A stretch of DNA of 64,000 bases from Lotus japonicus (Eukaryota; Streptophyta; Magnoliopsida; Fabales; Fabaceae). The position numbers and the translations under genes were made by a program. The DNA is taken from positions 61,373,920-61,437,919 of the forward strand of contig NC_080043.1 in the NCBI RefSeq assembly GCF_012489685.1, read 5' to 3'. Under the pieces are notes generated by a model. It made no database searches. It was not told the origin of the DNA and was given only the letters and a program-made list of their open reading frames with translations. Positions 57,987-64,000 of the stretch are shown here, in pieces; the first letter of the stretch is position 1; the number at the start of each line of letters is the position of its first letter.

Positions 57987-58074
57987 AACTAACCCTAAAG
58001 CTGACTATATACACAGTCAGCAGCTACTAACAGTAGCTTCTACTACACGGTATGTGATGTACTCTAATGAAAAC

Positions 58075-59720
58075 AAGTAGACCCAAGGACTCGTGGTGTC
58101 AAGGAATGCAACGCTTGTTGTGGAAACAACACTTAACTGGGGACTGGAGTACTTTGTTATTAAGGACAGCGAAGGGCATCCGATTAGTTAGGTAATAAGC
58201 AGTAAGGACAGCACCCCCCCCCCCAAATGGTGGGGTGCGTTGCCATGGATTCAAAGTGTCCTAGTAGTTTCAATGAGGTGATGATTTTTCCTTTCAACAG
58301 CCCCATCTCGTTGAGGGGTATGAGCACATGATGTTTGGTGCAGAATGCCATGATAAGCCATAAAGGACTGTGACAAGTTTTCACCGACATTATCACTACG
58401 TAAAGTGCGAATAGATACACCAAACTGTGTCTTAACTTCATGGTAAAACCGTTGAAAGATTCAGAACAACTCTGACCTATTTTTCATTAAAAGCAAACAA
58501 TTACAGTGATAGTAATCATCAATGAAGGTGACTAACTATCAAAAACCTAGAGTGTACTAAATACGACTAGGACCCCAAACATCAACATGGACCAAAAGCA
58601 AAGGGAGGTTTAGCTTGACTATCAACTCCCTTCGGGAAATGATGTCATGTATGTTTTTCTAGTTGACAAGAATCACAAGAAAAGGGTGGATATCTTGGAA
58701 AGACTTATACCAATTTTTGTAACTTTCGAAGGCTAGGATGTCCCAATTGAGCAGAGATGAATCTGTAGTAGTGCAAATGCGAGGTTGGCTAGAGAGTTGG
58801 TAGAGACCTTTGCACTCATATTCAATGAAAATCATTCGCCTTGAACTCTGGTCTTGTATGAAAACAAAATCTTGATGAAATAAATGATAATCAAGTGAGT
58901 GAGTCAAACGACTAATAGAAATTAAATTAATTGGGGAAGCTGGAACATAAAAAAACTGAGTCAACATATAGGGAAGGAAGAGGATTGGAGTACCCACCCC
59001 CTCGAATTGTGTTTGGGAACCATTGGCCATGGTGACCGAAGGTAGATAGATAACTACAAGAGGTTGGAAGATAAAAAAATTAAGATTTATTACCAGAGAC
59101 GTGGTCAGGAGCACTTGACTCCAAAATCCATGGATCATGAGAAGGAGACACAGATAGGCATGCAACACAATTACCGGTGTGCACAACAAAATAGTACAAC
59201 TTTGGATCTAATGGCGCTTAAACCACTTTAAGAAGTCAGTATAGGTTGCAAGTGATGTAGAAGGCTTTGAGGGTTGACGCTTTGTAAACCACCTCAAGAA
59301 TTACTTTAGGGCGACATAGCAGCAAAACTGTTAGATGGTTCATGGGAGAGTCTGAAAGCCATGGGTTGCAAAGAGGAGAGAGAAACACCCGAAAAACTGT
59401 AATACCGAAGGCAAAATTGCAGATCTTTAACACCCAAGATTTGAAAACCAAGAAACAAGGTCAGATCTGGAACAAGTAGAGGTGTGATCAGTGAGACAAA
59501 CGACGACCGAAGAAGTGGCTGGATGTGACGCCGTGTGAGAGCTATGATGAGGGCAAAACTGGCGGGAATTGGTTGATCTGGATTTGGAATTTCAGTGCGG
59601 TGGTCGTCGTCAACTTCCGAGGAGTGGCGGTGGCTGGGCAGTGTCAGGAGAGTAGAGAGAGAGAGAGATCTGAAACTGTATTCTTGTATATTTAATGAAT
59701 GAGTTGTTATAGGCACTCCA
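58075..59720 (-). pseudogene. old decayed copia element
   Basis: Minus-strand pieces: integrase around 58190-58440 (motifs like HQTSCAHTPQ and VERKNHHLIE in broken frames) and protease/gag-pol linker around 58660-59190 (VTMANGSQTQFEGVGTP, FIQDQSSRRM). Many stops, frameshifts and losses show it is older than copia C next to it, and the lineage looks different. A run of twelve C at about 58216-58228 lies in it. 59200-59720 may be its 5' leader; nothing else was identified there. Confidence 0.65.
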
Positions 59721-59877
59721 TAAGTTTACGTCAAATCTCGAGTTTGACAACCTTGACAATAAATGCATAATATCAGTATTTCCCTATTGACAATGATTAT
59801 GTTACGTACTTACATTTATTGCAAAATATCCTATATATATTTCCATTATTTCTTACAGTTTACATGGCTTGTGACAG

Positions 59878-60018
59878 GAGGGACAAAAAGAAAGAATGTG
59901 GGGGATGACTGGCCGAGAATCAACTCCTGCATCTTTATTTCAGCTTTATGTTAACTATGGTCGATATGCAGAAGCTTCCTATCTTTTACTAGAAGACATA
60001 GAATCATTTGCTTCAATG
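59878..60018 (+). CDS. NUP160: NUP160 exon 19
   Basis: 141 nt, 47 codons: EGQKERMWGMTGRESTPASL, FQLYVNYGRYAEASYLLLED and IESFASM. Acceptor AG at 59876-59877, donor GT at 60019. In relatives one or more further exons (about 70 residues) follow. None was recognised up to 64000. Confidence 0.88.
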
Positions 60019-60158
60019 GTAAATTTTTCTCCCTACTATGATGGAATGAACTTATTATTGTTGATCATTCTAATGTTTGTATGTTCAATTGGTATGATCA
60101 AGACTAAATTGCTTTTATCATTAGATTTTCCAATCGAACATTATTGTGCTTGTCTGCC

Positions 60159-60407
60159 TGTTGAGAACCTAAGCAGAAACTGAAAAACTGAATAGAAATT
60201 ATCATTGAATCAAAGGTGTGATTACAAGAGTGATTCTCAGTATTTATACTTGAGATAGTAGCTTGCTAAACAAGCTATCTAGACTAACCATAGTTCTAAC
60301 TGAACTAACTAGAGTTGACAGCTGGCTAACCAGGGTTAACAACTAACCGCAACTGACTATAACAAACTCATAACAAACATTGAGTTTAACTGCCTTATAC
60401 TCTAATA
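60159..60407 (-). repeat. copia LTR, minus orientation
   Basis: 249 bp, TGTTGAGAAC...CTCTAATA, followed by a minus-strand polypurine tract (TTGAGTTTGAGGGGGTC). TATA region CAGTATTTATACTTG at about 60238-60252 for the minus strand. Confidence 0.9.
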
Positions 60408-60420
60408 GACCCCCTCAAAC

Positions 60421-62026
60421 TCAAGGTGGTTGAGAAAGAAATTTCTCAAACACATTGAGTTTGTCCCTTAGAACCTCAAAACGTGTAGGAGAAAGAGGTT
60501 TAGTAAAAATGTCAGCTAGCTGGTCAATAGAGGGAATATGGGTCACAAACAGTGACTTGTTGAGAACCTTCTCCCTAACAAAGAAAATGTCAAGCTCCAT
60601 GTGTTTAGTTCTAGTATGAAGAACAGGATTATGAGTTAGAGCTACTGCCCCCATGTTGTCACAGTAGATCTTTGGTGTCTGAAAAGGAATATGAAGCTCT
60701 TGTAGGAGAGATTGGATCCAAAGAAGCTCTGCAAAAGTGTTGGCAAGGCTTCTATATTCTGCCTCTGTACTGGACCTTGCAACCAGTGTTTGTTTCTTGG
60801 AGCCCCAAGACACTAAGTTTGGACCAAAAAACACACAAGAACCAGAGGTTGATTGCCTATCATCTGGATCTGATCCCCAATCAGCATCACAGAAGGCAAC
60901 AAGAGGGACTGGTTGAGAAAGAGAACAAGGCTTGATCAACAAACCATGATGGCTGGTTGCCTTAAGATATCTGAGAATCCGTTTGACAGCTTTCCAGTGC
61001 TCTTCTAAAGGCTGGCTGAGAAATTGGCACACTTTATTCACAGAAAAACTGATCTCAGGTCTGGTTAGAGTTGCATACCGCAATGCCCCAACAATAGACC
61101 TATAGAGTGTTGGATTATCAAAGTAATCAGCACCATATTTAGTAAGTCTAGCACCACCAACCATAGGAGTGGAGATACCTTTAGCTTCTGCCATATCTGC
61201 TCTCTCCAATAAATCTCCAATGTATTTAGATTGAGTGAGAAGCAAGGATCCATTTTGTAAATGATGCACCTAAACCCCTAGAAAATAATCCAACTTACCC
61301 AGCTGCTTGAGTGAGAATTCGGAGTTCAAATTCTGAACAATTTTCTGAACCAATGTCAAGGAGCTACCAGTGATGATGATATCATCAACATAGACTAGGA
61401 CATAAATGCAGCAGGAACTAGTATGAAAGGTGAATAGAGAAGGATCACAACAACTTGGCTTGAACCCAAACTTGACTAATGCTGCCTTAAGCCTCTCAAA
61501 GCAGGCCCTTGGGGCCTGTTTGAGACTATAAAGTGCCTTATTTAGCTTGCAAACTAAGGACTTGTCAGCATTCTGAAATCCTGGTGGCTGAACCATGTCT
61601 TCAAGAGCACCATTGAGGAAGGCATTATTAACATCTAGCTGATGAATATGCCACTTCTTAGTCACAGCCAAGGAAAGAATCAACCTTATGGTGATAGGTT
61701 TCACCACAGGAGAGAAGGTTTCTGAGTAATCAAAACCTTGTACTTGATGATAACCCTTTGCTACTAATCTAGCCTTGTATCTGTTAATAGAACCATCAGC
61801 ATTTTCTTTAATCCGAAACACCCACATGCAGCCTATTGGTTGTCTATGAGAAGGAAGAGGAACCAAGGTCCAAGTATTATTAGCTTGCAATGCATCATAC
61901 TCAGCTTGCATAACTACAAGCCATTTAGGATCCTTCAAGGCCTGCTTTGTAGTGGTAGGCTCAACTTGAGTGAGCAAGAGAGTAGGAAATTGTCTTGGCA
62001 TGACAATACCAGACTTGGATCTGGTC
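60421..62026 (-). pseudogene. copia RT and RNase H with truncated 5' side
   Basis: Minus-strand order: RT start (RSKSGIVMPRQFPTLLLTQ, CMWVFRIKENADGSINRYKA, FDYSETFSPVVKPITIRLIL), QLDVNNAFLNGAL, ILVYVDDIIITG (about 61380-61405), YFLGV then a stop near 61270, and RNase H ([37 protein letters not shown]) to a C-terminus at 60421. Gag, protease and integrase are missing; the copia sequence ends at a sharp junction near 62027. Confidence 0.85.
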
Positions 62027-62481
62027 TGATCCAAGCCATGACTTCCGCTTCCTAAAAAAAAAAAAAACGAAAAAAAAAATTCCGAAAAAATTAAAAAAAA
62101 AAAAGCAAAAATGGCAGTCCCATTTGCGCAAGCCAAAGGCCTCAGACTCAGACGAAGGAGCACAAGTCCAAGGAACTCCGATGTTCCCGCTAGAGTACTA
62201 GCCCAGACAAAGAAAGTCGAAAGGCAGACTCAGACGAAGGAGCACAAGTCCGACGACCACTGATGTTCCCGCTGGAGTGCAAGGCACATGCAAAAAAAAA
62301 AAAAAAATGGAGTCCCAATTGAGGGGGAGTAATAGAGATAATAAAGTGGTGACTCAAAGAAGTCCCACATTGCCTAGATTAGCAAGTGCACAAGTGCATA
62401 TATAATAAAGAACACACACACCCATTGCCTTAAGCCTAAGGTTTTGTGGTGTTGTGTGGTTCTAACTTATGATTTCTAACA
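62027..62481 (+). mobile_element. TRIM-like unit A (leader, polypurine tract, 152-bp LTR)
   Basis: Begins GATCCAAGCCATGACTTCC, then an A-rich stretch, then a repeated block CAGACTCAGACGAAGGAGC (62143 and 62225, about 82 bp apart), a polypurine tract TTGAGGGGGAG (62319-62329) and a 152-bp LTR-like end (62330-62481). The LTR shares GTCCCACATTG, CCTTAAG and AAGGTTTTG blocks with the TRIM at 41690. It lacks its own 5' LTR and PBS here. Confidence 0.75.
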
Positions 62482-62730
62482 TATTAGAGTATAAGGCAGT
62501 TAAACTCAATGTTTGTTATGAGTTTGTTATAGTCAGTTGCGGTTAGTTGTTGACCCTGGATAGCCAGCTGTCAACTCTAGTTAGTTCAGTTAGAACTATG
62601 GTTAGTCTAGATAGCTTGTTTAGCAAGCTACTCTCTCAAGTATAAATACTGAGAATCACTCTTGTAATCACACCTTTGATTCAATGATAATTTCTATTCA
62701 GTTTTTCAGTTTCTAGTTAGGTTCTCAACA
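62482..62730 (+). repeat. copia LTR, plus orientation, heading unit B
   Basis: 249 bp, TATTAGAGTATAAGG...GTTCTCAACA with TATA region AAGTATAAATACTG near 62638. Inverted partner of 60159-60407. Confidence 0.9.
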
Positions 62731-62742
62731 TGGTATCAGAGC
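62731..62742 (+). promoter_or_regulatory. primer-binding site after the copia LTR
   Basis: TGGTATCAGAGC, the initiator tRNA-Met complement, directly abutting the LTR end. Confidence 0.88.
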
Positions 62743-62746
62743 TGGT

Positions 62747-63197
62747 ATGATCCAAGCCATGACTTCCGCTTCTCAAAAAAAAAAAAGAAGTAGGAAAAAA
62801 AAAAATCCGAAAAAAAAACAAAATTCAAAAATGGCAGTCCCATTTGCGCAAGCCAAAGCCTCAGACTCAGACAAAGGAGCACAAGTCCAAGGAACTCCGA
62901 TGTTCCCGCTAGAGTACTAGCCCAGATAAAGAAAATCGAAAGGCAGACTCAGACGAATGAGCACAAGTCTGACGATCACTGATGTTCCCGCTGGAGTGCA
63001 AGGCACAGGCAAAAAAAAAAAAATGGAGTCCCAAATGAGGGGGAGTAATAGAGATAATAAAGTGGTTACTCAAAGAAGTCCCACATTGCATAGATTAGCA
63101 AGTGCACAAGTGCATATATAATAAAGAACACACACACCCATTGCCTTAAGCCTAAGGTTTTGTGGTGTTGTGTGGTTCTAACTTAGGATTTTTAACA
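62747..63197 (+). mobile_element. TRIM-like unit B
   Basis: Same parts as unit A at about 95% identity by eye: A-rich leader, CAGACTCAGAC repeats, polypurine tract, and 152-bp LTR (63046-63197). Unit B has a PBS and a 5' LTR, but that LTR is of the copia type and does not match its own 3' LTR. Confidence 0.75.
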
Positions 63198-63202
63198 CTA
63201 CC

Positions 63203-64000
63203 ACCTAGTAATATGTTTTACGTAACTGATCTTTTTGTGTTTTGGAAATTGATAATATTAGACAAATGATTATAAAATGTGTTCACCATTTCAGATAACA
63301 CCGTTTTAGAGACATATTTTGACCCATATCTGAAATTTATTGACCTTGCACCTTTTTAAAATTGTTCTTGTTTACAGACTTGCACTGCATAGGATTTAGT
63401 ATCCTTTACGGTTTTACCATTAATGGATAGCTTGAAACAGTCCATTCGTGCTGTTCTTGGTCACTTATGTTTATAGTTGACTGACTTGATTCATATTAAA
63501 CATCTGCATTCACTATTTTTTTATATATAACTATACATTCTAATGTTACATATTAAATAGTTTAAGTTGTTTGCAAAACAAGGAAATTCAGAAACTGTGG
63601 GTAACTATATGAGTCAGTATATATAAGATGGCTTTGTCTGCCGTAAATCAGGAAAATAACTGGTGCACTGGTGGACCAGAAATATTAACCATTGGATTTG
63701 TTGCAAGTTTTTTTAGAGGGATGAGATTTATTGTAGCCACTTGTTACTAGCGGTAAAGGCTAATTTTTCTTTTTTGAACATGGGTCCTTGATTCAGTTAG
63801 CGACTCTTAGCCTTCTGTTTCTCTACGGCAATCGCGGCACCATTTTTTCTTTCGAGGAACCAAAGCTCTAAAGTTGGCCACTCATATCTTAGTAACAATT
63901 ATCCTCTTCCTTTTTAATCAATCTTAGGCTGCAATTCTTGTATGAATCATGAATAAAGCATGAGTTGAAGTTTCAAGAAAAGAAAAACTTCACAAATAGC
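63203..64000 (+). other. intron or downstream sequence, no gene seen
   Basis: AT-rich, stop-ridden in all frames. No NUP160 exon and no retroelement part recognised. Most simply the last NUP160 intron continuing beyond the window. Confidence 0.5.

Larger units (their letters stand above)
49638..58069 (-). mobile_element. Ty1/copia element C, internally deleted and split by a solo LTR
   Basis: TSD AAAAC on both sides (49633-49637, 58070-58074). The left, 3' LTR is 49638-49918. At the right end only about 110 bp of 5' LTR remain (about 57960-58069). Gag sequence (GPGSSFPGF...) runs straight into this LTR piece, so the rest of the LTR, the PBS and the gag start were lost in one deletion. The pol region is interrupted by the Tekay-like solo LTR at 52722-57277. 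Same copia lineage as elements at 26048 and 60159. Confidence 0.85.
14736..60018 (+). pseudogene. NUP160: NUP160 nucleoporin gene, 18 exons seen, probably broken, 3' end outside window
   Basis: Scaffold nucleoporin of the Y-shaped NUP107-160 subcomplex of the nuclear pore: an N-terminal beta-propeller followed by a long alpha-helical region (Nup120/160 family). In plants this complex serves mRNA export and signalling, and in legumes some members are needed for symbiosis. Recognised from exon-by-exon resemblance to legume NUP160 as remembered. Exons total 3879 nt (about 1293 codons) against roughly 1,500 residues expected. Exon phases join correctly from exon to exon except at two places. The exon(s) expected between 15813 and 20635 are absent. 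The exon at 46332-46682 carries two 4-bp insertions that shift frame. The last exon(s) are not seen before 64000. Introns after exons 3, 8, 10, 18 and 19 hold retrotransposons. Confident about identity; pseudogene status is an inference that assembly error could undo. Confidence 0.85.
60159..63197. mobile_element. chimeric copia/TRIM element with inverted LTRs
   Basis: Order: minus-strand copia 3' LTR (60159-60407), minus-strand pol (60421-62026), TRIM-like unit A (62027-62481), plus-strand copia LTR (62482-62730) with PBS, then TRIM-like unit B (62747-63197). The two copia LTRs are inverted copies, 249 bp each, with only about five differences. Units A and B are direct copies. The whole block is flanked by CTGCC (60154-60158) and CTACC (63198-63202), a 4-of-5 match that suggests a single insertion. 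See Part 2. Confidence 0.75.

Noticed and set aside
31110..62742. Repeated TGGTATCAGAGC-type motifs as possible tRNA remnants
   Set aside because: Each abuts an LTR end and is a primer-binding site; no cloverleaf can be formed around them.
60019..64000. Final NUP160 exon(s)
   Set aside because: Read in all frames outside the chimeric element; no stretch resembling the expected C-terminal residues, so they are taken to lie beyond the window.

Overview
This window looks like plant nuclear DNA, probably from a legume. Two things point there. First, there is one spliced protein-coding gene on the + strand: the large scaffold nucleoporin NUP160. Its exons match legume (soybean-like) NUP160 as I remember it. 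Second, most of the rest is LTR retrotransposon sequence of typical plant families: Ty1/copia, chromodomain Ty3/gypsy, Athila-type Ty3/gypsy, a Tekay-like long LTR, and TRIM miniatures. I see no bacterial-style operons, no rRNA or tRNA genes and no CRISPR.

Layout. 1-11552: one end of a long reverse-strand LTR (TGTAAGACCC start) that runs off the left edge and is split by a complete Athila-type element (1677-10999, TSD TCGAT). 11553-14735: intergenic DNA with palindromes and a MITE-like inverted-repeat element. 14736-60018: NUP160. I could place 18 exons with GT-AG borders and consistent phases. They are spread over 45 kb because introns were enlarged by retrotransposons: a copia mosaic after exon 3; a 19.9-kb intron holding a copia element into which a second copia, a chromovirus and a TRIM are nested; an inverted copia composite; and a 10.5-kb intron with a copia element split by a Tekay-like solo LTR. 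60019-64000: the start of the last intron, holding a chimeric copia/TRIM element. The final coding exon(s) (about 70 residues in relatives) are not seen and probably lie beyond the right edge.

NUP160 appears damaged here. The exon(s) for roughly 130 residues between 15813 and 20635 are absent, and a copia mosaic lies in the gap. The exon at 46332-46682 carries two separate 4-bp insertions relative to the expected frame; removing 8 nt gives exactly the expected in-frame length. This copy is therefore either a recent pseudogene or affected by assembly/consensus errors. All other exons keep frame and splice sites, so decay is recent if real.

The retroelements form a readable insertion history from TSDs and LTR identity. 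The host copia at 26048-42494 has LTRs about 2% apart by eye. The chromovirus inside it is at about 1%. The second copia and the TRIM inside it have LTRs that look identical. Most premature stops in these elements are one C-to-T (or G-to-A) change from a sense codon, as expected from deamination of methylated cytosine. The most unusual structures are the chimera at 60159-63197 (inverted copia LTRs plus a duplicated TRIM unit, with mismatched LTRs), the TRIM sitting in the primer-binding site of its host, and the 181-bp higher-order tandem repeat inside the Tekay-like solo LTR.
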